64,000 bases of DNA from Streptomyces sp. AM 4-1-1. Lineage in GTDB: Bacteria > Actinomycetota > Actinomycetes > Streptomycetales > Streptomycetaceae. The number at the start of each line of letters is the position of its first letter. Position 1 is the stretch's first letter. The position numbers and the translations under genes are program-made. Shown one piece after another: positions 50,669-59,988 of this stretch. The notes under the pieces are model-generated. The model did not search any database. It had not been told where the DNA came from and was given only the letters and a program-made list of their open reading frames with translations. The stretch lies in NCBI RefSeq assembly GCF_029167625.1, contig NZ_CP119145.1:1860001-1924000 (forward strand). Direction: 5' to 3'.

Positions 50669-51139
50669 CGGGTGCACGCCCACCGGGGCGGCCGGGGGCG
50701 GCCCGTAGCCCTCGGCGATGCGCTGGTGGTACGTCTCCCGGTCGATGACCTCCAGGCCGACGATCTTCCAGGGTGGGAGCCTGGCACTGGAGCGGTGCTC
50801 GCCCCAAAGCCGCAGCGCCACGGCCGCCGCGTCGTGCAGGTCCCGCGCCTCTTCCCAGTAGCGGACCTCCGCGTGGTCGTTGGCGTAGCGGCTGGTCAGC
50901 AGGAAGGGGTGGTCGTGCGCGAGCTGTTCGAGGCCGCGTCTGATCTCCGTCAGCGGGGCCTCGGCGCCCGAGACGCTGAGGGTGACGTGCCACAGCTTCG
51001 ACTGGGTGCGCTCCTCCTTCACCACTGCCCGCTCCTGCCCAGTGGTCCCGTTCTCGTCGAAGTCGGCTCCTGCTCCGACGCTGGTCAGGGCTCGGCCACC
51101 CGTTCCTCGGGGCGGTGCCCCCGGGCGCGCTCGTCTCAC
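50663..51139 (-). CDS. Hypothetical protein between proB and proA
   Basis: This 158-aa protein has its conserved part from about residue 45: L-W-H-V-T-L-S-V-S-G, L-T-S-R-Y-A-N-D-H-A-E-V-R-Y-W-E-E-A and W-K-I-V-G-L-E-V-I-D-R-E-T-Y, a small alpha/beta domain. I choose the GTG at 51139 because a perfect AGGAGG lies exactly 6 nt upstream; a GTG at 51025 with AGGAG would give 120 aa. It is conserved between proB and proA in Streptomyces as far as I recall, with no known role. Confidence 0.75.
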   Translation of the reverse strand: MRRARPGAPPRGTGGRALTSVGAGADFDENGTTGQERAVVKEERTQSKLWHVTLSVSGAEAPLTEIRRGLEQLAHDHPFLLTSRYANDHAEVRYWEEARDLHDAAAVALRLWGEHRSSARLPPWKIVGLEVIDRETYHQRIAEGYGPPPAAPVGVHPY

Positions 51140-51281
51140 CGGCGGCCTCCTGTGAATGCGTTGCTGTGCTGTACCCCGTTGTGTCCCCGCTACAAAGTTG
51201 ACCAGCCCGAGGCCGCGCATGGGGCGGTTTTGGTGAAGGTCCCTGTCTGTTGGCCGGACTTTCAGCCGTTTCAGGGGCCGG

Positions 51282-52409
51282 TCAGGGACCGAGGACCACC
51301 AGATCGTCCCTGTGTACGACCTCACGTTCGTAGGCGGGGCCGAGTTCGCGGGCCAGGTCGTGGGTGGAGCGGCCGAGCAGTTGCGGGATCTCCTTCGCGT
51401 CGAAGTTGACGAGTCCGCGGGCGACGGCCCGGCCCCGGAGGTCGCGCAGCTCGACCGGGTCGCCCGCGGTGAACTCGCCCTCGACCGCGGCGATCCCGGC
51501 GGGCAGCAGCGAGGTGCGGCGCTCGACGACGGCCTGTACCGCCCCGTCGTCGAGGGTCAGCGCACCCTGCGGGGTGGAGGCGTGGGCCAGCCAGAGGAGC
51601 CGGCCGGCGGACCGGCGTCCGGTGCGGTGGAAGTACGTACCGGTGTCGCGTCCGGCGAGGGCGTCGGCGGCCCGGCTCGCGGAGGTGAGGACGACCGGGA
51701 CCCCGGCGGCGGCGGCGATGCGGGCGGCCTCGACCTTGGTGACCATGCCGCCGGTGCCGACCCCCGCCCTGCCCACGCTGCCGATGGTGACGCCGGCCAG
51801 GTCGGCGGGGCCCGTGACCTCCGCGATCCGGGTGGTGCCGGGGGTGCTGGGGTCGCCGTCGTAGAGCCCGTCCACGTCGGACAGCAGGACGAGCAGGTCG
51901 GCGCGGACGAGATGGGCGACGAGGGCGGCGAGCCGGTCGTTGTCGCCGAACCGGATCTCGTCGGTGGCCACGGTGTCGTTCTCGTTGACGACGGGAAGGG
52001 CGCCCATGTCGAGAAGCTGGTCGAGGGTGCGGTACGCGTTGCGGTAGTGGGCACGGCGGCTGGTGTCGTCGCTGGTGAGCAGCACCTGGCCGACGCGTAC
52101 GCCGTAGCGCGCGAAGGAGGCGGTGTAGCGGGCGACGAGCAGCCCCTGCCCGACGCTGGCCGCGGCCTGCTGCCTTGCCAGGTCCTTGGGGCGGCGGGGC
52201 AGTCCGAGCGGGGCGAGTCCGGCCGCGATGGCGCCGCTGGAGACGAGGACGATCTCGCGTTCGCCGCCGCCTCTGACCTTGGCGAGCACATCGACGAGGG
52301 CGTCGACGCGGTCCGCGTCGAGTCCGCCGCTCGCGGTGGTGAGCGAGGACGAGCCCACCTTGACGACGATCCTGCGGGCGTCGGTCACGCCGGGCCTTGC
52401 AGCTGACAC
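51282..52409 (-). CDS. proB: Glutamate 5-kinase with PUA domain
   Basis: This 375-aa enzyme catalyses the first step of proline synthesis and is usually feedback-inhibited by proline. The kinase domain has R-I-V-V-K-V-G-S-S-S-L, L-V-S-S-G-A-I-A-A-G, N-E-N-D-T-V-A-T-D-E-I-R-F-G-D-N-D and D-V-D-G-L-Y-D; a PUA domain ends the protein (G-E-F-T-A-G-D-P-V-E-L). GTG 52409 is chosen because GAGG lies 6 nt upstream. In-frame ATG 52415 and GTG 52421 are alternatives. Confidence 0.96.
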   Translation of the reverse strand: MSAARPGVTDARRIVVKVGSSSLTTASGGLDADRVDALVDVLAKVRGGGEREIVLVSSGAIAAGLAPLGLPRRPKDLARQQAAASVGQGLLVARYTASFARYGVRVGQVLLTSDDTSRRAHYRNAYRTLDQLLDMGALPVVNENDTVATDEIRFGDNDRLAALVAHLVRADLLVLLSDVDGLYDGDPSTPGTTRIAEVTGPADLAGVTIGSVGRAGVGTGGMVTKVEAARIAAAAGVPVVLTSASRAADALAGRDTGTYFHRTGRRSAGRLLWLAHASTPQGALTLDDGAVQAVVERRTSLLPAGIAAVEGEFTAGDPVELRDLRGRAVARGLVNFDAKEIPQLLGRSTHDLARELGPAYEREVVHRDDLVVLGP

Positions 52410-52631
52410 GTGCATCCTCACTCTGGCTCGCCCGGCGCTTGCCTGAGGACCCGTCGCGCGGGCCGGGGGCCCGGGGCATCCCCCCGGCACAGCACAGTAC
52501 GCGAGCGCCCGCTCCCGGCGCCCGCCGTTTCGCACGATGGACAGCGGGACGGAACGGGACTGGACGGGACTGGACGGAAGTGGACGGGACCGACAGCTCG
52601 GGGCCGCGAGAGGACGTACGGCGGGCGCCGG

Positions 52632-52703
52632 GCCGCGGTGCTGAGGTACGTCCGGACCTCGGTACTGAGATACGTCCGGGCCGCAGTGCTGAGATACGTC
52701 CGG
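52632..52703. repeat. 24-bp tandem repeat, 3 copies, ending near a stop codon
   Basis: Units at 52632-52655, 52656-52679 and 52680-52703 share GGTACTGAGATACGTCCGG-type sequence. They end 20 bp before the stop codon (52724-52726) of the Glyphos_transf gene. Shorter GGACTGGACG repeats lie at 52555-52595. The 52410-52631 interval otherwise holds only the proB leader. Confidence 0.85.
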
Positions 52704-52723
52704 CCCCGGCACCGCCATCGGCG

Positions 52724-55546
52724 TCAGTCCAGGCCCTTGCCCAGGTCCAGCATCCGGTCGGCCACCCGGGCGGAGGCGAAGCCGTCGGAGGGCTCGCAGA
52801 AGTCCACCCTGAACTGCGCATAGTTCTCCCGGTGTTCCGCCGTCACGGCGTCGATGCCCCGGATCGCCCGGACGAGTTCCCCGGACGTCCTGAGCAGCGG
52901 ACCCGGGGGGCGGGCGGTGAAGAAGTCGTAGGAGAAGCCGCCCAGACTGTCGCGGTGGTGCTCCAGGTCGTACGTCAGGAACAGCATCGGCCGCCCCGAG
53001 TGGGCGAAGTCGAACAGCGCGGAGGAGTAGTCCGTGACGAGCACGTCGGTGATCAGATAGAGGTCGGCGATGTCCGGGTAGTACGTGACGTCCCAGACGA
53101 ATCCGTCCCCCGCTCCGGGGACGCCGCCCACCTCCTTGTGGTGTCTCCGGTGGAGCAGGACGTGGTCGTCACCGAGGGCCCCGCGGGCCGCCACCGCGTC
53201 GATCCGCTCGGCCGGGGCGGTGCGGTTCTCCGGGTCGGCGGACCCGCGTCCGGGGCGCCAGGTCGGCGCGTACAGCACGACCTTCCTGCCCTCCGGGATG
53301 CCGAGCCGTTCCCGTACCGCCGACGCGGTCCGCACCCGGTCGTGGGCGTGGAAGACGTCGTTACGCGGGTAGCCGGCCTCCAGGATCTCGCACTCCAGCC
53401 GCAGCGCGCGCTTCATGACCGGGGTGCTCAACGCGTTGGGCGTCACGAAGAAGCTGTACTGCCGCGAGCGCTCCTCCAGTGTGGCGATGTGGGCGAGGTC
53501 GGCCCGCTCGGTACCCAGCAGATCGGCGCCGACGCGTGTGAGCGGGGCGCCGTGCCAGGTCTGGACGACGATCTGGCCCTCCCTCCGGACGAACCACTCA
53601 CCGAGGTCGTCATTGGTGACGATGTACCGGCTGCGCGCCAGGGCCTCGTACCACTCCTCGCTCGCCCACTCGACTCCGCGTACCCCGGGCGGCAGCTCCA
53701 CCTGCTGGTCACGGACCACCACGAGGTGTTCGACATCGACGCGGCGGCGGGCCAGTTCCCGGTGGACGGCCCGGGGCGAGTCGGAGAACTGCCTGCCGCC
53801 GAAGCTGTCGTACAGCACCGTGTCGCGCAGCGGAAGCTTCCGCTGCGTCCGGGTGTGGGTCTCGCGCAGCCGTCGCTGCCGGTACCCGCCCCGGGCGTCC
53901 GCGCCGAGGACCGGGCCGGACTCGATGAAGATCCGGTCGTGGTCGGTCCGTTCCACCGTGTACGTCCGGCGGTCGCCCCGCCGGACCGCAGGGAGCGGTC
54001 CGGTCAGGTCGGGGCGGACGGTCATGGGGACATCGCGGGTGTGGTCCCAGGTGTCACGCGGGCGGAAGTACGGCAGCCAGCGCCCCTCGCGCAGGGGAAG
54101 CGTCCCGCCGTACCCGGGTACGGCGTCCGGCCTCAGCCGGGCGGTGAAGCGGCCGTCGACGCACTCGACCGGCACGGTCAGGTCCTCGCCGCGCCGTTCG
54201 TGACGGAGGATCAGTTTCATCGAGCCACCGCCGGGCGCGGGGTATGTGCCCGCCAGGAGCAGTTCACCGTCCTCGGCCCACTCGACCCGGTCAACGACGG
54301 GGCTCACCACCCGGACACGTGGGACGTAGGTGCGCTCGTCGTCGGCGGCCACGGCGAGTTCCTGACCGCCGGGCAGCGGGTGGACGAGGGGCCGCAGCCC
54401 CTCCACGGCGGTCGCGCGGCGCGTGGTGCCGTCGGCGAAGACGATGAACGCCCCCAACGTCCTCGCCCGGCCCGCGGCGACCCCGTCGACGGGCAGCCCC
54501 GCGAAGGGAAGACGCGCGGTGTAGCGCACCCAGCCGTCCCCGCCGACCCCGCGCTTCTCCAGCGGATGATCGGTCTCACGGCCGGTCGCCCCACGGCCGG
54601 CGGACTCGCGGCCGGCGGGCTCACGGCCGGTCGCCCCGTGGACGAGTCGCAGCGCCGTCGGGGTCCTCCCGTCGTCGGCGGTGCCCCGCGATCTGAGCGT
54701 CACGGTGAGGCCGTCGCCGTCCGCCTCCTGCGACTCGATCTCGGCCGGAACGACGTCCACCCTCAGCAGGAGCCGGCCGCGGTCGTGGCCCACGACCAGC
54801 CGGACGCCGTCCGCCAGTGTCCGTACCTGCCCGTGTCCCGCCGAACCGGCGTCGCCCTTCATCACCCCGCCGACCGACATCCCGCCCCGACGGGGGATGC
54901 CGATGCCCATCAGCCATTCGCCCGGCTGCCAGCGGCCCCGGCTGCGCAACCGGGCGGGGTCGACGGATATCTCGAAACCCGACCAGTCGTAGCGGTGTTC
55001 GTCCGCCTCGGCGGTCGCCCTGGGCTCCAGGACGGTACGCAGCCTCAGCGGGATGGTGCTCTTGGTGCCCCGGCGGCGGAGCGCGGCGATCCGCAGCGAC
55101 CGTCTGCCCGTAGCGGACGGGACGTTGGGGATGTACGCGTATCCACGGGCGGTCAGGCGGCCGTTCTCCCAGGCCAGTTCGGTCAGTCTGCTGCGTACGG
55201 GGAGTTCGCCGCGGGTCAGGTGACGCACCGCCGGAGGCAGCGAGGAGCCGTCGACGCCGGGGAGTTGGGTGCGGGGCCGCCGCAGGCCCCGCACCGCGAA
55301 GACGCCCGGGTTGGCGCGCTCGTGGCGCAGCAGTTCGACGAGTTCGTCCCCGCGCCCGGTGGCCGCCAGGTGCCACTTGGCACGGGCCAGTGGCGAAAAC
55401 CTCCGCACGAGCTTCGGATCGGCGCGCTCCAGGAAGTCCTTCGCCGCGGCGTGGAACGCGGGACGCTCCTCGGCCGGCGTCTCCGGGAAGAACCTCATGA
55501 GCCGGCTCAGCTCTTCGGGGATGCTTTCGAGGGGGCGGGACGCCAC
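52724..55546 (-). CDS. CDP-glycerol:glycerophosphate glycerophosphotransferase family protein
   Basis: This 940-aa protein has an N-terminal helical segment (about 1-120) that resembles the part normally following a GT2 domain in bifunctional relatives, then beta-rich linkers, and a C-terminal Glyphos_transf domain (about 545-935; W-H-G-A-P-L-T-R, E-A-G-Y-P-R-N-D, V-L-Y-A-P-T-W-R and D-V-L-V-T-D-Y-S-S-A-L-F-D-F). It would polymerise or prime a polyol-phosphate chain. It lacks its own GT2 domain, and one is encoded just upstream. GTG 55546 is used; GTG 55615 is possible. It carries an in-frame 15-bp repeat. Confidence 0.82.
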   Translation of the reverse strand: MASRPLESIPEELSRLMRFFPETPAEERPAFHAAAKDFLERADPKLVRRFSPLARAKWHLAATGRGDELVELLRHERANPGVFAVRGLRRPRTQLPGVDGSSLPPAVRHLTRGELPVRSRLTELAWENGRLTARGYAYIPNVPSATGRRSLRIAALRRRGTKSTIPLRLRTVLEPRATAEADEHRYDWSGFEISVDPARLRSRGRWQPGEWLMGIGIPRRGGMSVGGVMKGDAGSAGHGQVRTLADGVRLVVGHDRGRLLLRVDVVPAEIESQEADGDGLTVTLRSRGTADDGRTPTALRLVHGATGREPAGRESAGRGATGRETDHPLEKRGVGGDGWVRYTARLPFAGLPVDGVAAGRARTLGAFIVFADGTTRRATAVEGLRPLVHPLPGGQELAVAADDERTYVPRVRVVSPVVDRVEWAEDGELLLAGTYPAPGGGSMKLILRHERRGEDLTVPVECVDGRFTARLRPDAVPGYGGTLPLREGRWLPYFRPRDTWDHTRDVPMTVRPDLTGPLPAVRRGDRRTYTVERTDHDRIFIESGPVLGADARGGYRQRRLRETHTRTQRKLPLRDTVLYDSFGGRQFSDSPRAVHRELARRRVDVEHLVVVRDQQVELPPGVRGVEWASEEWYEALARSRYIVTNDDLGEWFVRREGQIVVQTWHGAPLTRVGADLLGTERADLAHIATLEERSRQYSFFVTPNALSTPVMKRALRLECEILEAGYPRNDVFHAHDRVRTASAVRERLGIPEGRKVVLYAPTWRPGRGSADPENRTAPAERIDAVAARGALGDDHVLLHRRHHKEVGGVPGAGDGFVWDVTYYPDIADLYLITDVLVTDYSSALFDFAHSGRPMLFLTYDLEHHRDSLGGFSYDFFTARPPGPLLRTSGELVRAIRGIDAVTAEHRENYAQFRVDFCEPSDGFASARVADRMLDLGKGLD
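54579..54638. repeat. In-frame 15-bp coding repeat, 4 copies
   Basis: Four 15-bp units (54579-54593, 54594-54608, 54609-54623, 54624-54638) of the form CGGCCGGYSGSCYCR encode a repeated Gly-Arg-Glu-x-Ala pentapeptide in a linker of the Glyphos_transf protein. The unit length equals that of several intergenic arrays in the window. Confidence 0.85.
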
Positions 55547-55769
55547 GGGGAAAGGGCCTTTCCGAGTAAACGCGGACGCACCCCGGGAGGTGGGGGTACG
55601 CGCAAGACGATCCACAACCTCTCATGGTTGCCCCGCGACACGCCATGACGACCGTGCCGGTGCCCGGCGGGGTCTGCGGGACGCGTCCGGGGCCCCGGAC
55701 CCGCCCGCCCGAACGCGGTCCACGCCTGGTCCGCCCACACCCGGCCTACGCCCGGCTCAGAGCGGGATT

Positions 55770-55960
55770 CGGACCCGGTCCCCGCCCGGTCCGCCGTGAT
55801 CCATGCCCGGTCCGCGCCCGGTCCGCCGTGGTCCATGCCCGGCGCGGACCCGGCCCGCGCCTGGTTCCGCCGTGCTGCGCGTCCGGCCCGAAGCCCGGCC
55901 TGAGCCCGGCTCTGAGCCGGCCCGCGCCGGGCTCAGGCCCGGTTCCGCCGTGGTGCGCGC
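55770..55960. repeat. Repeats spanning the 3' end of the GT2 gene
   Basis: Variants of CCCGGTCCGCCGTGGTCCATG at 55785-55840 and of CTGGTTCCGCCGTGCTGCGCG at 55861-55881 continue to 55960, where the same sequence forms the last codons of the glycosyltransferase gene (stop 55933-55935). The 55547-55784 stretch also holds degenerate CCCGG-rich repeats and no supported gene. Confidence 0.7.
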
Positions 55961-57159
55961 AGCGCCGCCCGCACCGCCCTGCGGGCCTTGCCCACCAGGC
56001 GCCGCGCGGGCGAACCGGCGGGCTTCCGGGGTCGTGGGGGTGCGACGCGTTCGCCGCCGATCGTCTCGGTCACGGTCACCTCGTACGCCGCGTCGGGCAG
56101 CCCGGTGCCGTCGCCGAAGTGCGGATACGCGAGGTGGAGCCGGTCCGGGCGCTGCCGGGCGACGACCTCGGGGACCTTCTTCGCCGCCATGAACTCCAGG
56201 ACGTCCAGCACCAGATCGAGCCGCCCCTCCGCCAGCGCGGCCAGCCGCAGCCGTTCGTGCACCTTGAAGCGGCGGGCGAGACCGGGCGTCCAGTACGCCG
56301 CCATCAGCGGCGCGGCCAGCTCCAGCTTCTGTTCCCGCACCTCCGGCGTCGCCCGCAGCAGCGCGGGCCCGAACTGCGGCAGCAGCGTGATCGCGAAGGG
56401 ACGGACCATCAGCTGGTCCCGCTTGGCGCCCGGCGGCACGTACTCGGCGATCAGCCCCGTCAGCGCCCGCGCGGAGTCGAAGCGCAGGGTCCAACTGCCG
56501 CTCTTGGTCACGTGCTTGCCGTCGTCCCGGCCGACCAGGTAGTAGCAGGTGTAGTCGGCGACGACGGAGACGCCGTCGCCCCGCAGATACGCCTCCATGG
56601 TGAAGAGGGCGTCCTCGCCCGTCCTCAGCCCCTCGTCGAAGGACATCCCGAGGCGTACGAGCAGCTCGCGGCGGAAGAGCTTCTGGGCGCTCAGGGTGAA
56701 CTTGATGTTGGAGGTGTAGAGGTCGGCGCGCTCGACGGTCTCCTTCCACATCGACTTGGCCGCGCCCCTGTTGACACCCTCGATCTTGCCGAGCACCACG
56801 TCCGTGCGGGCCCGGTCGCCCATCGCGACCATCCGCTCCAGGGCCTCGTCGCCGAAGTAGTCGTCGGCGTCGAGGAAGAAGACATAACGTCCGCGTGCGA
56901 GCCCGAGGCCGGTGTTGCGCGGGCCGCTGGGGCCGCCCGAGTTGGCCTGCCGGACGACGCGCGTGGGGATGCTCGTCCTGGCGGCGAACTCCTCCAGGTA
57001 TTCCCCCGTGCCGTCCGTGGAGCCGTCGTCGACGGCGACGATCTCCATCCGTTCGGCACCGAGCGTCTGCGCTTCGACGGACTCCAGGCAGCGCACCAGA
57101 TAGGGCATGGCGTTGTATGCCCCGATGATTACGCTCACGTCGGGTTCGGTGCTGTTCAT
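55933..57159 (-). CDS. Family 2 glycosyltransferase
   Basis: This 408-aa protein has a GT-A fold: V-S-V-I-I-G-A-Y-N-A near residue 7, V-D-D-G-S-T-D-G-T-G, N-S-G-G-P-S-G-P-R-N, and the metal-binding D-x-D in F-F-L-D-A-D-D-Y-F. G-E-D-A-L-F near 170 carries the likely base region. The C-terminal third is helical and basic. ATG 57159 has GGAGG 4-5 nt upstream. In related actinobacteria this domain is fused to a Glyphos_transf domain like the one encoded next at 52724; here they are separate. It probably decorates or links the same polymer. Confidence 0.9.
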   Translation of the reverse strand: MNSTEPDVSVIIGAYNAMPYLVRCLESVEAQTLGAERMEIVAVDDGSTDGTGEYLEEFAARTSIPTRVVRQANSGGPSGPRNTGLGLARGRYVFFLDADDYFGDEALERMVAMGDRARTDVVLGKIEGVNRGAAKSMWKETVERADLYTSNIKFTLSAQKLFRRELLVRLGMSFDEGLRTGEDALFTMEAYLRGDGVSVVADYTCYYLVGRDDGKHVTKSGSWTLRFDSARALTGLIAEYVPPGAKRDQLMVRPFAITLLPQFGPALLRATPEVREQKLELAAPLMAAYWTPGLARRFKVHERLRLAALAEGRLDLVLDVLEFMAAKKVPEVVARQRPDRLHLAYPHFGDGTGLPDAAYEVTVTETIGGERVAPPRPRKPAGSPARRLVGKARRAVRAALRAPRRNRA

Positions 57160-57390
57160 CGGCCCTCCGGCCATGGTCTGCGAGATCTGGAACACGTGCT
57201 GGAAGTCCCGCCGCGCGACGCCGGGCACCGCCCGTCCCGTACCACCGGCGCACCGGACGGCCCATGACTCTCCCACGGGCGGGTCGTGGGCCGTTGCCGG
57301 GGCCGGTGGTACGGCGGTCGAGGCCGGTGTCACGGCGGCCGGGCGGGGTGCCGGAAGCGGTCCGGGCCGGAAGGACCGGCCTTCTCGATC

Positions 57391-57636
57391 AACAGACCCT
57401 TTCGGCCGGCAGGCCCTCGCGATCAACGGGGCCCTTTCGACCGACAGACCCTCGCGATCAACGGGCTTTCTCGGACCGGCCCTCAGGAAGGGTCCGGACG
57501 CCGGCGGTCCGGACGCCGGCGGTCCGGGCTCCGACGGGCCGGGCTCCGACGGTCCGGGCTCCGACGGGCCGAACTCCGGCGGCCCGGGCGGTCCCGGCGG
57601 CCCCGGCGGCCCGGGCGGTCCCGGCGGCCCGCGTCA
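57391..57636. repeat. Multiple tandem repeats abutting the 3' end of the second Glyphos_transf gene
   Basis: About 34-bp units on CCCTCGCGATCAACGGG lie at 57391-57475. Six 15-bp units of GGTCCGGGCTCCGAC lie at 57491-57580, followed by G/C-rich 9-18-bp units up to the stop codon (57634-57636). The 57160-57390 part holds looser repeats and no supported gene. Confidence 0.9.
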
Positions 57637-59850
57637 GCGGACCACCGGGGGCTCCGCCGCGATGTCCGCGTCGAGCCCCGCGGTCTCCTCCGCGAGTCCC
57701 GTCGTGGGGTCGGCGGTGGCGTCCGGGGACGCGGTCGCCGTGGCGGCCACGTCCGCCTCGGCCGCGCCCGTACCGACGCCGCTGGTCCTCGCCTCACGGT
57801 CGAGGACGGCGGACGTCTGCTCGCCGAGCCGCTGTTCGACCCTGGCGTTACGGGCCTCCGCCTTGGCGCTCAGTGTGCGTACGGCGGTGTTGAACCGCTC
57901 CAGGGAGTTCGGCTCGTCCGGACCGAGCAGATAGCCCTTCAGCTCCCGGCGGGCCGCCGCCAGCGGGTCGGTGCCCCCGGCGGTGACGGCGTCCAGCAAC
58001 TGCCCGATCTCCTCGGCGTCGTTGGAGAGGATCACCGCGGCCCGTACGGCGGTGTTCTGCCGCTTGAACTCGTCGGCGCCCAGTTCGGCCGAGTCGGTGA
58101 CGGCGTACGGCTTGCCGCTCGCGATGAAGTCGGAGACCACGCTGGAGATGTCCGAGACCATCGCGTCGGACTCGTTGAAGCAGTCGTACAGCTTCGGCTG
58201 CGCCTCCGTCACGGTCCGGTGCTCCCACCAGCCGAAGGAGCGCCAGTACGCGGCGTTCCACTCGGCCCGCAGGGAGGCGATCTCGGCCTGGCGTGCCGGG
58301 TCGGCGAGCGAGACGCGCGACTCCTCCGCGTCGTCTCCGCCCGCCCTGCCGGGCTGGGCCAGCGCGTCGAGCCTGGCGCCGATCCGGACCAGATCGGCGC
58401 GCGCCGCACGCTGTCCGGCCTCGGCCGCGGCGGCCTCCTTCGCCCAGCGGGGGTCGCCCGCGCGCTCGGCGGCGGCCTTGTTCACCAGGGCCGTGATCCG
58501 GTCGTGGACGGCCTTGGCCTTCTTGTTCCGGATACCGGTGAAGGGGTGCGGCTTGTAGACGACCCGGACCGGCGGCTCGGCCGCCAGCAGCCGTCGCACG
58601 ATGTTCTCGCCCGCGAGCAGCAGGGAGGTGTTGCCCGGGCTGTCGTCCCAGCCCTCCCAGGTGGGGGCGTACAGCACGGTCGGGATCGGGTTCTTCGTGG
58701 TGCCCGTCCAGGACTCGATCGGGGCCAGCTGGGGGCGGCCGACCTCGACGATGTCGTCGTCGCGGACGCCGACGTCGGCCAGCGCGTAGCGGTCGCGGCC
58801 CGCGCGGCCCGCCGTCCACACCTCGTCGTACACCTTGGAGAACGGGTTGACGCTGGCCAGTTTGTCGCTGTCCCCGTGGCCGATGAAGACGTGCTTCATC
58901 GTCGGGACGCGCAGCATGTGGATGTTCTTGCCGACGTTGGCCGCGTAGAGGCAGACCCGTACCGACGAGAGGTCCATGTTCATCAGATGGGTGCCGCCGG
59001 CCACGCAGACGACCGGTACCGCGGTCTCGCCGAGCTGGGTGATCAGAGCGCCTTCGCGCATGATGATCAGCGGGCGGCCCTCGATGTGCGCCATCGTGTC
59101 GAGCCACATGTTGACCTGGTAGGCCGACTCGTTGGACCCGGAGAAGTAGAGGACCACCGTCGGCTGGTACTCGCGCAGCCAGGTGCCCAGGGCCTTGAGC
59201 ACGGCGGGCGCCGCGGGGGCCCGGCGGCTGCGGCGGAGGTACGGGGCGAGCACGACGGTGTAGAGGAGCCCCAGGCCCAGGGTGATCCCGGCGCCGACGA
59301 AGCCGACGACGTCGTCACCGGTCCCGGCGCCGATCAGCACGCCCACCATCGCGGGGATGTCCAGGTGCAGCATCTTCTCGCCGGAGCGGTGCAGCAGCCA
59401 GTTCGGCGGAGCGTCGGGAATGCGGACGGCGTTCAGGTCGACGTTGCGGGTGACGACCGGCATGGTGCGGCGCAGCCGGATGAGGGTGGCGAGGGCGCCC
59501 TGCGGTGCCTGGAGGCCGTAGAAGACGAGGAAGCAGCCGACCGCCACGTAGAAGAGCGGTTCCTCCGCGAGGTCCAGCCGGGCCAGCAGCAGGATCAGCA
59601 TCAGCTGGCGAAGCAGGAACCGTATGGGCAGACCGGCGCGCACCTTGTTCAGCCGGTCGACCAGATAGCTGCCACGCTGATGGAGGTACCAGTCGGCGGC
59701 GTACGTGACGGCCGCTGCCGCCGCGAACAGCCAGAGGTGGGGAAGGAGCGCTGCCAGCATCACGCACGGATAGCCCAGCACCATCAGTGCTACGGCTGCC
59801 AGCTCTGACCGGCTGCCCACACGGGCCAGGCGAATGGCGGTGGAAATCAC
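57634..59850 (-). CDS. Membrane-anchored CDP-glycerol glycerophosphotransferase family protein
   Basis: This 738-aa protein has an N-terminal membrane part of several helices (about 10-60, 80-115 and 170-200; A-L-M-V-L-G-Y-P-C-V-M-L-A-A-L-L). A Glyphos_transf-like domain follows (about 220-600; F-S-G-S-N-E-S-A-Y, E-V-G-R-P-Q-L, V-L-Y-A-P-T-W-E-G-W, Y-K-P-H-P-F-T-G and V-S-D-I-S-S-V-V-S-D-F), then a disordered acidic tail. A charged helical insertion near 445-510 is unusual. It is likely the membrane-bound polyol-phosphate transferase of the locus. Confidence 0.87.
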   Translation of the reverse strand: MISTAIRLARVGSRSELAAVALMVLGYPCVMLAALLPHLWLFAAAAAVTYAADWYLHQRGSYLVDRLNKVRAGLPIRFLLRQLMLILLLARLDLAEEPLFYVAVGCFLVFYGLQAPQGALATLIRLRRTMPVVTRNVDLNAVRIPDAPPNWLLHRSGEKMLHLDIPAMVGVLIGAGTGDDVVGFVGAGITLGLGLLYTVVLAPYLRRSRRAPAAPAVLKALGTWLREYQPTVVLYFSGSNESAYQVNMWLDTMAHIEGRPLIIMREGALITQLGETAVPVVCVAGGTHLMNMDLSSVRVCLYAANVGKNIHMLRVPTMKHVFIGHGDSDKLASVNPFSKVYDEVWTAGRAGRDRYALADVGVRDDDIVEVGRPQLAPIESWTGTTKNPIPTVLYAPTWEGWDDSPGNTSLLLAGENIVRRLLAAEPPVRVVYKPHPFTGIRNKKAKAVHDRITALVNKAAAERAGDPRWAKEAAAAEAGQRAARADLVRIGARLDALAQPGRAGGDDAEESRVSLADPARQAEIASLRAEWNAAYWRSFGWWEHRTVTEAQPKLYDCFNESDAMVSDISSVVSDFIASGKPYAVTDSAELGADEFKRQNTAVRAAVILSNDAEEIGQLLDAVTAGGTDPLAAARRELKGYLLGPDEPNSLERFNTAVRTLSAKAEARNARVEQRLGEQTSAVLDREARTSGVGTGAAEADVAATATASPDATADPTTGLAEETAGLDADIAAEPPVVR

Positions 59851-59988
59851 GAAGAACCTGCTCCAGAGAGGGTGCCGGTTGATTCACGTTCTAAAGGAAA
59901 TGTGAAGAGATGCTTCACGCAGACGGGCCCCCGCGCTCGCTCAAGAGCGATCACAGAGGCCCGAATAAAGTACATTTATCAAGAATTA
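59851..59988. promoter_or_regulatory. A/T-rich gap upstream of the Glyphos_transf gene, possible promoter
   Basis: The 138-bp gap is far more A/T-rich than its surroundings, with AATAAAGTACATTTATC and AATTATTACACAT near 59963-59997. It also holds small hairpins such as GTGAAG/CTTCAC (59899-59916). This could be a promoter or the relic of transferred DNA. I cannot place -10/-35 boxes reliably. Confidence 0.5.

Noticed and set aside
52397..55648. Plus-strand open frame of over 1000 codons opposite the Glyphos_transf gene
   Set aside because: The minus-strand frame has clear Glyphos_transf motifs. The plus-strand translation is low-complexity with no recognisable domain, so it is a shadow.
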